From contig SKHA01000388.1 in assembly GCA_007117185.1 (NCBI GenBank), positions 1 through 9,380 on the forward strand: DNA of 9,380 nt, read 5' to 3'. The stretch is from Spirochaeta sp. (lineage in GTDB: Bacteria; Spirochaetota; Spirochaetia; DSM-27196; Alkalispirochaetaceae). The notes under the pieces are model-generated. The model saw only the letters and a program-made list of their open reading frames with translations, searched no databases and was not told the DNA's origin. How positions within the stretch are numbered: position 1 is the stretch's first letter; every line of letters starts with the position of its first letter. The position numbers were made by a program, and so were the translations under genes. This document shows positions 1 to 6,676 of the stretch, piece by piece.

Positions 1-1218
1 ATAGATAATGTTCTGGTAGAGCACGGTAGTGAGGTCTCCACCGCCACCGGACCAGGTCAACTCGGAGATGCCCCGAGAGGCCACCTCAATGTCAAACGGT
101 CGGGCGAACGGGATGATTCGGGCAAAATCAGCCACTCCCTCTTCAGCCTGCACCCGGGGGTCTTCGGCCCAGCTCTTACGTGGCATCAGCATTCCCGCTT
201 CAAGGGTTGCCGCGATCAGAACGTCCAGGTCGGTCAGACGCTTCATCAGCTCCCATGCCAGGTCAGCGTGGCGTGCTCCGGCGGGAATGCCAATTGCGGT
301 GCCGGCAACGATCGTTCGGGGCTCAATTCCACCGAGACTCGGCGGTGTTGCGATGCCGTAGTCCAGATCGGGTACATCGTTGGCAAGAGTTGCCAGGTCC
401 CAGGGGCCGGAAAGCATCATCGCCACCGAGCCCTCGAAAAACGCCCGCCGGGCAGTCTGATAAGACGCACCGGGTTCGGCGATCAGGGTCCATCCGTTGG
501 CAGCGATATCCTGCAATACCTGCAGCGACTGGGCCACTTCCGGGGTGCCGATAGCGATGCGATTATCCTCGACCAGATACGGTACGTTTTCGTTGGCGAA
601 GAAGTTCACCAGGTATCCCGCATCCTGATCAAAGGCGAAACCGAGAATCTCAGGACCCAACTCGTCAGCGATCGTCTCAAGGGTTTCACGGAACTCGCTC
701 AACGTACGGGGCGGCGAATCGGGATCCAACCCTGCCTGCCGGAAAAGGTCCTTGTTGTAGAATATGCCGAAGGTTGTGTGGTGATTCTTCATACCGTAGC
801 GGCGATCATCCACCGAGACCTCGATCCACGTGGAATCAAACCAGTCCGCCGACTCGGGCCACGCGGCGATCTGATCGGTGAGATCACGCATGAGACCGTT
901 GGCGCCGAACTCGGCAATCCAGGTCGCCGGAACCTGAATAAGATCAGGGACGGTGTTTCCGGAAAAGTCGGTCAACAGCTTGGTCCGCATGTCCGGCCAC
1001 AGAAACGCCTGGACGTCAATATCGAGGTTGTGCTCTGCGGCGAACTCATCGATAACCTGCTGGTATACGTCGTAGCGGTGGTTGCTGTTCCAGTACATTG
1101 TGAACTGTTCCCGCTGCGGTGCTGCCTCGCGCCCTCCCCCGGCAAAAACCGGTAAAAGACCACCGATCAGCGCCACCAGAGCAACAGTTAAAACAGGAAT
1201 CCTTGTATGCTTGGTCAT
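1..1218 (-). CDS. ABC transporter extracellular solute-binding protein, family 1 (C-terminus cut by window edge)
   Basis: Likely captures a sugar or related solute outside the cytoplasmic membrane and hands it to an ABC permease. The frame is open for 406 codons from an ATG at 1218 to the window edge, so the C-terminus, probably only a few tens of residues, is missing. The start is supported by a strong Shine-Dalgarno AAGGAGG six bases upstream. Residues 1-26 form a signal peptide (basic TKHTR, hydrophobic core, PVFA cleavage site) followed by GGGREAAP. There is no lipobox cysteine, so this is a secreted rather than lipid-anchored binding protein, a pattern often seen in spirochaetes. Family 1 hallmarks include the early MYWNSNH strand, GIFYNKDLFRQAGLDP (about 151-166), the AFFEGSVAMMLSGPW region (about 260-274) and GTAIGIPAGA. 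The transporter permeases should lie beyond the left edge. The substrate cannot be deduced. It starts 91 bases after the racemase stop and may have its own promoter. Confidence 0.93.
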   Translation of the reverse strand, partial: MTKHTRIPVLTVALVALIGGLLPVFAGGGREAAPQREQFTMYWNSNHRYDVYQQVIDEFAAEHNLDIDVQAFLWPDMRTKLLTDFSGNTVPDLIQVPATWIAEFGANGLMRDLTDQIAAWPESADWFDSTWIEVSVDDRRYGMKNHHTTFGIFYNKDLFRQAGLDPDSPPRTLSEFRETLETIADELGPEILGFAFDQDAGYLVNFFANENVPYLVEDNRIAIGTPEVAQSLQVLQDIAANGWTLIAEPGASYQTARRAFFEGSVAMMLSGPWDLATLANDVPDLDYGIATPPSLGGIEPRTIVAGTAIGIPAGARHADLAWELMKRLTDLDVLIAATLEAGMLMPRKSWAEDPRVQAEEGVADFARIIPFARPFDIEVASRGISELTWSGGGGDLTTVLYQNIIY

Positions 1219-1285
1219 GTGTACCCTCCTTCTGGTAATGGTGAAGTTCAGGGTAGACCCGGTCCTGCAATACCGCAACGTCCAG

Positions 1286-1305
1286 AAGTACTGAAAAAGT
1301 ACTGA
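1286..1305. repeat. 9-bp direct repeat with 11-bp period between racemase and binding-protein genes
   Basis: AAGTACTGA occurs at 1286-1294 and again at 1297-1305, separated by two bases, so the units recur once per DNA helical turn. Each contains the palindrome AGTACT, so the pair can also be drawn as a 6-bp stem with a 5-base loop. It lies in the 91-base gap upstream of the solute-binding protein, about 70-90 bases before that start codon. Two same-face units suit cooperative binding of a regulator near a promoter; this role is inferred. I see only weak -35/-10 candidates in the gap. Confidence 0.5.
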
Positions 1306-1309
1306 CCTT

Positions 1310-2119
1310 TCAGGCTTGTGCTTTCTGGACGAGCTGCGCCGCCAGCACCCTCAACGGATCAATCACCGGGACCCCACAGAACTGCGGAGTCCCAAGGGCC
1401 AGGGGCAACTCGGTGCAGGCAAGCACCAGGGCAACTGCTCCAGCGTCGACCAGCATCCCCGCATAGTGCTCCACCAGCTTCACTGCCCGTGCATCCGGCG
1501 GGGAGACCGCCTTCAGCCCCCAGGTAAGGTTATAGATTGCGTCGTGGAGACGGGGTTGCTCCTCCTGCGGTACCTGAAGAGCGTCAAGCCCCACTGATGC
1601 CAGCACGCGTTCGTACAGACCCACCGTCCGCGTCCCGGTGGTACTCAGAACCCCCACCTTCCGTGGTCCCCCGGCGGCTCCGGGGGCGTTCCCGGCCAGC
1701 CGGGCTACTCCTGTTACGGTGGTGTGGACCATATTGACGAATTCCAACTGATTCTCAAGGGGGGGCGGAAGCAGTTTCTGCAGCTCCGCTTCGAACGCCG
1801 TGACGATCTCCGGAGCGTGAAAGGTGTTGCACGGAACAGCCACCAGGGCAGGCAACCCCTCCGGTGGCACCTGGCGGACCGCTCCGGCCACAAGGTGCGC
1901 CATGGGGGTTCCCGGATTCTGCTGCACCGTACCCAGGAGATACTCAGTGCGGTCCGGGATCTGCCGGGGCACCGAAACGTGAATAACCGACAGGTGGGAC
2001 TGGTCCCGCCCGTCGGTTATGGTCTGTTGAATTATCGCCTGGTGCAGCGCCAGCCCCGCCATGGGGCCGACGCCGCCACCCAGAACGATCCAGCGCCGGT
2101 GTGGTACAGCTGTACTCAT
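1310..2119 (-). CDS. Asp/Glu racemase-family amino-acid racemase
   Basis: A 269-residue cytoplasmic enzyme of the PLP-independent aspartate/glutamate racemase superfamily, expected to interconvert L and D forms of an amino acid using two cysteines. Visible signatures are GGGVGPMAG (14-22) at the N-terminus, QIPDRT (53-58), the first catalytic cysteine in VPCNTFH (Cys97), STTGTRT (159-165) opening the second half, and the second catalytic cysteine in ACTELPL (Cys235). Length and domain duplication are normal for the family. The QIPDRT motif resembles the broad 'amino acid racemase'/cysteate racemase branch as well as aspartate racemases, so the exact substrate is open. Its ATG overlaps the symporter stop as ATGA (2116-2119) with only a weak ribosome site, indicating translational coupling to an acidic amino-acid transporter. 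That context favours an acidic substrate such as aspartate, glutamate or cysteate. MurI, which makes cell-wall D-glutamate, seems less likely because of the transport context. Confidence 0.88.
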   Translation of the reverse strand: MSTAVPHRRWIVLGGGVGPMAGLALHQAIIQQTITDGRDQSHLSVIHVSVPRQIPDRTEYLLGTVQQNPGTPMAHLVAGAVRQVPPEGLPALVAVPCNTFHAPEIVTAFEAELQKLLPPPLENQLEFVNMVHTTVTGVARLAGNAPGAAGGPRKVGVLSTTGTRTVGLYERVLASVGLDALQVPQEEQPRLHDAIYNLTWGLKAVSPPDARAVKLVEHYAGMLVDAGAVALVLACTELPLALGTPQFCGVPVIDPLRVLAAQLVQKAQA

Positions 2120-3408
2120 TCCGCCGGCGAGACAAGGTCGGCAGCAGCGCGACCGGCAAAGACTTCCTCGTCAAACTCGTTCTCCGTCTTCGCCACGATG
2201 ATCGTTCCTGCCAGATCGCCGGTAACGTTGAGCCCCGTTCGTCCCATATCAAGGAGCGCATCGATTCCCAGGATCATTGCATACGCCATGGCCACCGGGG
2301 TTCCTTCTACCACCGGCAACCCAACGGAGTTGAGTACCATCAGGAGCATGATCGCACCGGCTCCGGGAACACCAGCGGTTCCGATGGACGCGAGCACCGC
2401 AGTAACGATAACAGTGAGCTGCTGTGTGAGGTCCAGGGGCATACCGATGGCGTTGGCCACGAAGATCGCGCAGACGCCCTGATAGATCGCCGTCCCGTCC
2501 ATGTTGATGGTCGCGCCCAGGGGAAGGGTAAAGGACGAAACCTCTCTCTTGATTCCCATCTGGTCAGCCGCCGCCAGGGTCACCGGCAGGGTTCCCCCTG
2601 AGCTGCGGGTTACAAACGCGGTGAGGGACGGAGCGCGGGTCCCCGCCAGAAAACGCCGGAAACTGACCTTGAACGCCGTGAGTGAGCCACCGTAAACCAG
2701 AAGCAGGTGCACCAGCAGCGCCAGGTAGACCGCACCGGTTACCGTGAACAGCGGGCCGAACGCTTCCTTTCCCTGCTGACCGAACACAACCGCGATCAGC
2801 GCAAAAACACCGATGGGAGCGTACTGCAGCACCCACCGCACCACCAGGTACATCACCTCTGCGGCGCCGTCGAAAACGTTCATCAGCACCTCGCCGGCTT
2901 TTCGCAGACGATCGTCCTTGCTGATCTGCAGGTAGGAAATGCCAACACCAAACACCACCGCAAAGAAGATCACCTGCAGCACCGCTCCGTTCACCAGCGC
3001 GGAAAAGATGTTTGAGGGGACGATGTTGATCAGGGTATCCACCAGCGGCGGAGAGGTGAGCTCACGACCAGCGGCAGCACCGCCGGCGAGGTTGAGTCCC
3101 AGCCCCGGGCGGAAGATATTACCCGCCAGCAACCCCAGGCCAACAGCCACTGCGGAGGTGAACATGTAAAACACGACGATCTTGACGCCCACGCGGCCCA
3201 ACCGTGCCGGGCTGATCGATGCGGCGCCTACCACCAGGGTGGTCAGTACCACCGGCATGACGATCATGGTGAGCAGCCGCACAAAAATCGTTCCCAGCGG
3301 CCGGATAACTGCTATACCGGGGCCGACGATTAACCCGACAATCGCCCCCAGCACCAGGCCGACGAGAATCCGCAGCAGCAGATTTGTCTTGAAATACCAT
3401 GAAAACAT
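2116..3408 (-). CDS. Dicarboxylate/amino-acid:cation symporter (DAACS/GltP family)
   Basis: A 430-residue inner-membrane secondary transporter that imports an acidic amino acid using a Na+ or H+ gradient. The N-terminal two thirds hold several hydrophobic helices; the C-terminal core carries the family hallmarks. The serine-rich hairpin HP1 is TRSSGGTLPVT (267-277), the cation-site motif is NMDGT (302-306), HP2 contains GTAGVPGAGA, and helix 8 reads GIDALLDMGRTGLNVTGD (381-398). By analogy with GltPh, Asp387, Arg390, Thr391, Asn394 and Asp398 line the substrate site. Arg390, which binds the side-chain carboxylate, together with the NVTGD motif, points to glutamate/aspartate-type substrates rather than to C4-dicarboxylates as in DctA. 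The start ATG follows a strong GAGGAGG ribosome site. It is the first gene of a two-gene unit with the racemase. The 110-base gap upstream holds palindromes and no strong sigma70 promoter, compatible with activator control. Confidence 0.94.
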   Translation of the reverse strand: MFSWYFKTNLLLRILVGLVLGAIVGLIVGPGIAVIRPLGTIFVRLLTMIVMPVVLTTLVVGAASISPARLGRVGVKIVVFYMFTSAVAVGLGLLAGNIFRPGLGLNLAGGAAAGRELTSPPLVDTLINIVPSNIFSALVNGAVLQVIFFAVVFGVGISYLQISKDDRLRKAGEVLMNVFDGAAEVMYLVVRWVLQYAPIGVFALIAVVFGQQGKEAFGPLFTVTGAVYLALLVHLLLVYGGSLTAFKVSFRRFLAGTRAPSLTAFVTRSSGGTLPVTLAAADQMGIKREVSSFTLPLGATINMDGTAIYQGVCAIFVANAIGMPLDLTQQLTVIVTAVLASIGTAGVPGAGAIMLLMVLNSVGLPVVEGTPVAMAYAMILGIDALLDMGRTGLNVTGDLAGTIIVAKTENEFDEEVFAGRAAADLVSPAE

Positions 3409-3425
3409 TGCAACCTCCTCATGAA

Positions 3426-3441
3426 GCGCGAGATATCGCGC
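3426..3441 (-). repeat. Short GC-rich hairpin just upstream of the symporter ribosome site
   Basis: GCGCGA (3426-3431) pairs perfectly with TCGCGC (3436-3441) around a 4-base loop. It lies a few bases 5' of the GAGGAGG Shine-Dalgarno sequence of the symporter (3413-3419). If transcribed it would form a compact stem in the mRNA leader and could affect ribosome access or mRNA stability. As DNA it could instead be half of an operator. Neither role is shown by the sequence. Confidence 0.4.
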
Positions 3442-3482
3442 GTTTGCAGTTATTGAACGCCGGTTTCACGAAGATGCATATT

Positions 3483-3494
3483 CACCATATGGTG
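3483..3494. promoter_or_regulatory. Perfect 12-bp palindrome, candidate operator upstream of the symporter
   Basis: CACCATATGGTG is a perfect palindrome in the gap between the response-regulator stop (3519) and the symporter start (3408), about 75 bases upstream of that start. Dyads of this kind are typical sites for dimeric regulators, including NarL/LuxR-type proteins like the one encoded immediately upstream. It is not a convincing terminator on the minus strand, since the stem there is preceded by A residues and not followed by a T run. The link to the neighbouring regulator is inferred from position only. Confidence 0.45.
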
Positions 3495-3518
3495 TATTTT
3501 TGCTCCATCGGATCGCCC

Positions 3519-4181
3519 CTATAGCAGGTCTTCATTGAGCACCTTGCGTACGAATTCTGCCTTGCTGGAGACATTGAGCTTACGGTAGAGATGCAGGATG
3601 TGCCGCCGGGCTGTGGACCCCGCTATGCCCCGACGCTCGGCGATCTCCCGATACGTCAGTCCGTCCACTACATCGTGAAGGACTTCCTGCTCCCGTGGAG
3701 TGAGGCTGTACTGCGGGCTGGCGGGCTGTTCCGGCTTGCCACGGATCTCCCGCAGCAGACGTCCCGCCACCGCCGGGCTTATGGGGGATCCGCCACCACA
3801 GGTTTCCATGATCTGGTCAATCAGCTCCGATGGCCGCGTATTCTTCAGCAGGTAGCCATCGGCGCCGGCACGTATTGCCGACAGAAGTCGTTCCTCGTCC
3901 TCGAATACCGTCAGGACCAGAACCTTCAGCTCCGGGGCCAGCTCCTTGATCCGGGATGTAGCTTCAATGCCGCTCATTCCGGGCAACCCGATGTCCATCA
4001 ACACCAGATCGCAGGGTGTGGTTCCTCCTTCCAGTTGTTCCAGAAGGAGCTCCGCCCGGGAAAAGGACGCCGCCACATGCAGTTCCTCGTCCATGGCCAG
4101 CAGATACCGCAGTCCCTCCCGCACGTCATCCATGTCATCGACAATGGCAATCCGGATCGCTGTCCTGTTGTGCCGGTTCAC
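3519..4181 (-). CDS. NarL/LuxR-family two-component response regulator (partner of the dCache kinase)
   Basis: A 220-residue DNA-binding response regulator, phosphorylated by the adjacent histidine kinase. The receiver domain spans about 9-125: acidic pair Asp15/Asp16 (IVDDMDD), phospho-acceptor Asp63 (LVLMDIGLPGMSG), Thr91 and Lys113 (GYLLKN). The LuxR-type helix-turn-helix occupies about 158-218 (LTPREQEVL, then REIAERRGI and the recognition-helix region TARRHILHLYRKLNV). The frame is open further upstream, but that extension lies inside the kinase gene and looks non-protein-like. The GTG at 4181 is preferred because it overlaps the kinase stop as GTGA (4178-4181), has GGAG eight bases upstream, and puts the receiver's first strand close to the N-terminus. 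The overlap means tight co-expression with the kinase. Likely targets are its own operon and the symporter/racemase genes downstream, which is an inference from position. Confidence 0.95.
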   Translation of the reverse strand: MNRHNRTAIRIAIVDDMDDVREGLRYLLAMDEELHVAASFSRAELLLEQLEGGTTPCDLVLMDIGLPGMSGIEATSRIKELAPELKVLVLTVFEDEERLLSAIRAGADGYLLKNTRPSELIDQIMETCGGGSPISPAVAGRLLREIRGKPEQPASPQYSLTPREQEVLHDVVDGLTYREIAERRGIAGSTARRHILHLYRKLNVSSKAEFVRKVLNEDLL

Positions 4182-5977
4182 GAGGCAGTCTCCAGCCGTA
4201 TCGGCAGGGTGATCCGTACCACAGTTCCTCCGTCTTCCGACTCCAGGACCATTGATCCGCCGCAGGCACGGGCGCGATACTCCATATTGTTGAGGCCCAT
4301 ACCACGCAGGACGGTGTGGTGGTCGAAGCCGCAGCCGTTGTCGCTGCATTCCATGTGGATTACTGCAGGACCTGCAGTGATAACCACATTCACCTCATCA
4401 GCACGGGCATGGCGGAGAATATTCGATACCATTTCCTCGGCAATGCGATACATCGTCTCCAGAACAGCCGGATGCGGTGGGTCGGATGGCCTCAATGAGC
4501 GATCAACTGAGGAGGTGATGTGCACACTGGTTCGATTGATCGACAACCTGCGATGAATCATCTGCTCCAACCGTTCCAAAACTGCCGGCAGGGAGGAGAA
4601 GTCCGGCTCACCCAGGACAGTCTCCCGAAGGCTCTCCATGGCGGCACGGGCGTTGGTGTCGATTCGCTGCAGCATCTCCGCCACGCGGTCTCCGTTGTCG
4701 TGCTGTGAAGACTCCGCAACGGAAGCACAGATGCTGATGTTGGACAGTTGTGCCCCCAGGGTATCGTGAAGGTCCCGGAAGATCCGTTCCCGTTCTTCAA
4801 CCAGTCGAAGCCGGGAGTTCTCCTGTTCCAGCGCGCGAGCTTCAGCGGTGCGTTCTGCCACCTCGGCTTCCATCTGCTCCGTATGGGCCTGCACTGTGGC
4901 AACCAGGCTGTTGAACTCACCGGCGAGGACACCGAACTCATCAACATCACCGCCTGCCACGCGGGCGGTATGGTCTCCCTGGTGGAAACGGTTCACCGTG
5001 GACACCATCTGTTCCAGCGGGCGCAGTACCAGCCGCCCACTCAGAATCCGTATAGTGCTGAGCAGCAGGGTAAGGAGCAGCACGTCCATCATCAGCATAA
5101 GCCGAAGAACCCGGTTGGCAGGTTCCATGATGGTGCTGTACGGAAGAGCAAGTACCAGGGACCACCCGGTGGCGGGGTTCACCGTGTGGCTCAGCATCAT
5201 ACGACGCCCCTGGAACTCCGCAGAGAAGCTGGATGCGTCGCCCTGTTGAATCCTGTTGAAGAGCACCGGATCGAAGGCCGGCAGCGTTGTAGCGTAACGG
5301 TCTTCGTGATCGAACTGGCTGGCGATGATCCGCCCTTCTTCGTCGATGAGTAACACCTTGCCGTCTTTGGGAATCTGCAGATTCCAGAGCACATTGCGAA
5401 GATCATCCAGAAGGATATCCACCCCCAGAACGCCTACCAGGGGATGGGGCGGTTCCGGCGCGTACACCGGCACAGCCCCGGTGATGCCGAGCACGGGATA
5501 GCTGGCGTACAGGTACGGGTCAGAGACGATGAAGTCGTCCGCTTCCAGAGCCGCAAGATACCATGGCCGCCGGCGCGGGTCGTAGTCATCCGGCAACGTC
5601 GGCACGTGGTCGACGAAACCGGGACCCTGGCCATACTCGTACATCCCGCCGTACTCTGTACCCATGTAGATCGCCCGCAGATACCCCGCTCGCACCAGCA
5701 CCTGCGAGAGAAAGAGATCCCGAAACTGTCGGATATCCAGCGCCCGAACCACGGGATATTCGGCCAGGGAGCGGGCCAGGTATTCCATCTCCGTGACGAA
5801 TGTGGTGATCTTGGTGTTGGTCTCCTGCAGGATGGTGTTGGAGAAATCCTCCACATCCTCCATGGTAAAACGGCGCACCGTTGTCAGGGTAATGGCCATG
5901 CTGGAGATCAGCACTGCCGCGACGGTACCCAGTATAAATATGCTGAACCGTGTCCGGATGCCCATTTGGTGCATCAT
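4178..5977 (-). CDS. Sensor histidine kinase with extracytoplasmic dCache domain, HAMP and HisKA_3/HATPase_c core
   Basis: A 599-residue membrane sensor that autophosphorylates and passes phosphate to the regulator it overlaps. Order: TM1 (about 9-33); a periplasmic double-Cache sensor (about 34-288); TM2 (about 290-312); HAMP (about 312-365, RPLEQMVSTVNRF through EFGVLAGEFNSL); a coiled coil; HisKA_3 with phospho-acceptor His404 in FRDLHDTLGAQLS; and HATPase_c with N-box EEMVSNILRHARA (514-526), DNGCGFD (546-552) and GMGLNNM. The sensor has the Cache signature Tyr132, Arg137, Trp139, Tyr140, Tyr155 and Asp187 (GVLGVDILLD), resembling amino-acid-binding dCache domains, but Tyr157 stands where a second amine-binding Asp is expected. 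The start is uncertain: ATG at 5977 has a weak GCGAG site, another ATG lies at 5965, and a GTG at 6016 would need a ribosome site with no spacing. The gap from the preceding regulator is 42 bases at most. Confidence 0.93.
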   Translation of the reverse strand: MMHQMGIRTRFSIFILGTVAAVLISSMAITLTTVRRFTMEDVEDFSNTILQETNTKITTFVTEMEYLARSLAEYPVVRALDIRQFRDLFLSQVLVRAGYLRAIYMGTEYGGMYEYGQGPGFVDHVPTLPDDYDPRRRPWYLAALEADDFIVSDPYLYASYPVLGITGAVPVYAPEPPHPLVGVLGVDILLDDLRNVLWNLQIPKDGKVLLIDEEGRIIASQFDHEDRYATTLPAFDPVLFNRIQQGDASSFSAEFQGRRMMLSHTVNPATGWSLVLALPYSTIMEPANRVLRLMLMMDVLLLTLLLSTIRILSGRLVLRPLEQMVSTVNRFHQGDHTARVAGGDVDEFGVLAGEFNSLVATVQAHTEQMEAEVAERTAEARALEQENSRLRLVEERERIFRDLHDTLGAQLSNISICASVAESSQHDNGDRVAEMLQRIDTNARAAMESLRETVLGEPDFSSLPAVLERLEQMIHRRLSINRTSVHITSSVDRSLRPSDPPHPAVLETMYRIAEEMVSNILRHARADEVNVVITAGPAVIHMECSDNGCGFDHHTVLRGMGLNNMEYRARACGGSMVLESEDGGTVVRITLPIRLETAS

Positions 5978-6019
5978 AGTCTCGCTGGCGGTCAAGCGGC
6001 AACACGAAGCGGACACTCC

Positions 6020-6676
6020 CTATAGATACTGGATGAACGCCCGGGCAACCCGGATCAGGTGCACCCGGGAATCGACATCGGCCTTGGAGTAGAGCTTGCT
6101 GATGTAGTTCTTCACCGTCTGCGGGGCCAGATACACCGTCGCGGCGATCTCGTCGTTGTTTTGCCCCTCCACCACCAGTCGCAGAATGGTTCGCTCTTTT
6201 CGGGAGAGTTCGTAAAGCCACTCCGGCAGGTCGCTGGAGTCGGGTTCGTCCGTTTCGCCCTGACCGCCCACAAACCGAGATAGAAGACGCTGGGGAATCT
6301 GGAACTGACCGGTCAGGGCGGAGCGCATGCAGGTGATCAGCGTGTCCGGGGGCATATCCTTTAGCAGGTACCCCACCGCCCCGTGCTCTACCGCTTGGCT
6401 GACGTAATCGTCTTCATCGTAGGTTGTGAGCATCATTACCTTCGTCTCCGGGCAGATCGCCAGGACGCGCTGGGCAGCCTGAACGCCGTCAATTCCAGGC
6501 ATGCGCACGTCCATGAGAATGAGGTCCGGTGCGAGCCCGGGCAGCTCGGCGAATGCCGACTCGGCGGAGTAAAACACTCCCGTCACACGGAAGTCGTCCG
6601 CTCGGTTCTCAATGACGCTCCGCAGAGACTCTACAAACAGAACCTGATCATCGATTAGAACGACCGTCTTAACCAT
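6020..6676 (-). CDS. NarL/LuxR-family two-component response regulator (partner of the multi-pass kinase)
   Basis: A 218-residue response regulator. The receiver domain covers about 1-120: Asp9/Asp10 in LIDDQ, phospho-acceptor Asp56 in LILMDVRMPGIDG, Thr84 in MLTTYDED, and Lys106 in GYLLKD. A linker rich in Asp/Glu follows (about 139-150). The LuxR-type helix-turn-helix is at about 156-212 (LSRKERTILRLVVEG, then NDEIAATVYLAPQTVKNYISKLYSK). The ATG at 6676 lies inside the end of the upstream kinase gene, an 8-base overlap, with GGGAGAG about ten bases before it. Both arrangements point to coupled translation with that kinase. It shares only family-level similarity with the second regulator in the window, so the two are not a recent duplication. 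Its DNA targets are unknown; the inverted repeat upstream of the operon promoter is a candidate for self-regulation. Confidence 0.95.
   Translation of the reverse strand: MVKTVVLIDDQVLFVESLRSVIENRADDFRVTGVFYSAESAFAELPGLAPDLILMDVRMPGIDGVQAAQRVLAICPETKVMMLTTYDEDDYVSQAVEHGAVGYLLKDMPPDTLITCMRSALTGQFQIPQRLLSRFVGGQGETDEPDSSDLPEWLYELSRKERTILRLVVEGQNNDEIAATVYLAPQTVKNYISKLYSKADVDSRVHLIRVARAFIQYL

Noticed and set aside
268..1155. A 295-codon open frame on the plus strand.
   Set aside because: It lies antisense to the solute-binding protein, which has clear signal peptide, ribosome site and family motifs. The plus-strand translation has no recognisable domain and is a by-product of high-GC codon usage.
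1287..1303. AGTACT hairpin as a rho-independent terminator after the racemase.
   Set aside because: The stem is only 6 bp and AT-rich, and no T run follows it on the minus strand; the T residues are in the loop.
1724..2601. Long plus-strand open frames across the racemase/symporter junction.
   Set aside because: They are antisense to two genes with firm family motifs, and their translations are low-complexity Arg/Ser/Pro-rich without domains.
3483..3500. The CACCATATGGTG dyad as a terminator for the regulator gene.
   Set aside because: On the minus strand the A-rich side precedes the stem and AATATG follows it. A T-run follows only on the plus strand, where no gene ends here.
4182..4349. 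N-terminal extension of the 3519-4181 regulator to an upstream start at 4349.
   Set aside because: The extension lies wholly inside the kinase HATPase_c coding region, is Arg/Pro-rich and matches no receiver-domain N-terminus. The GTG at 4181 with GTGA overlap and GGAG is better.
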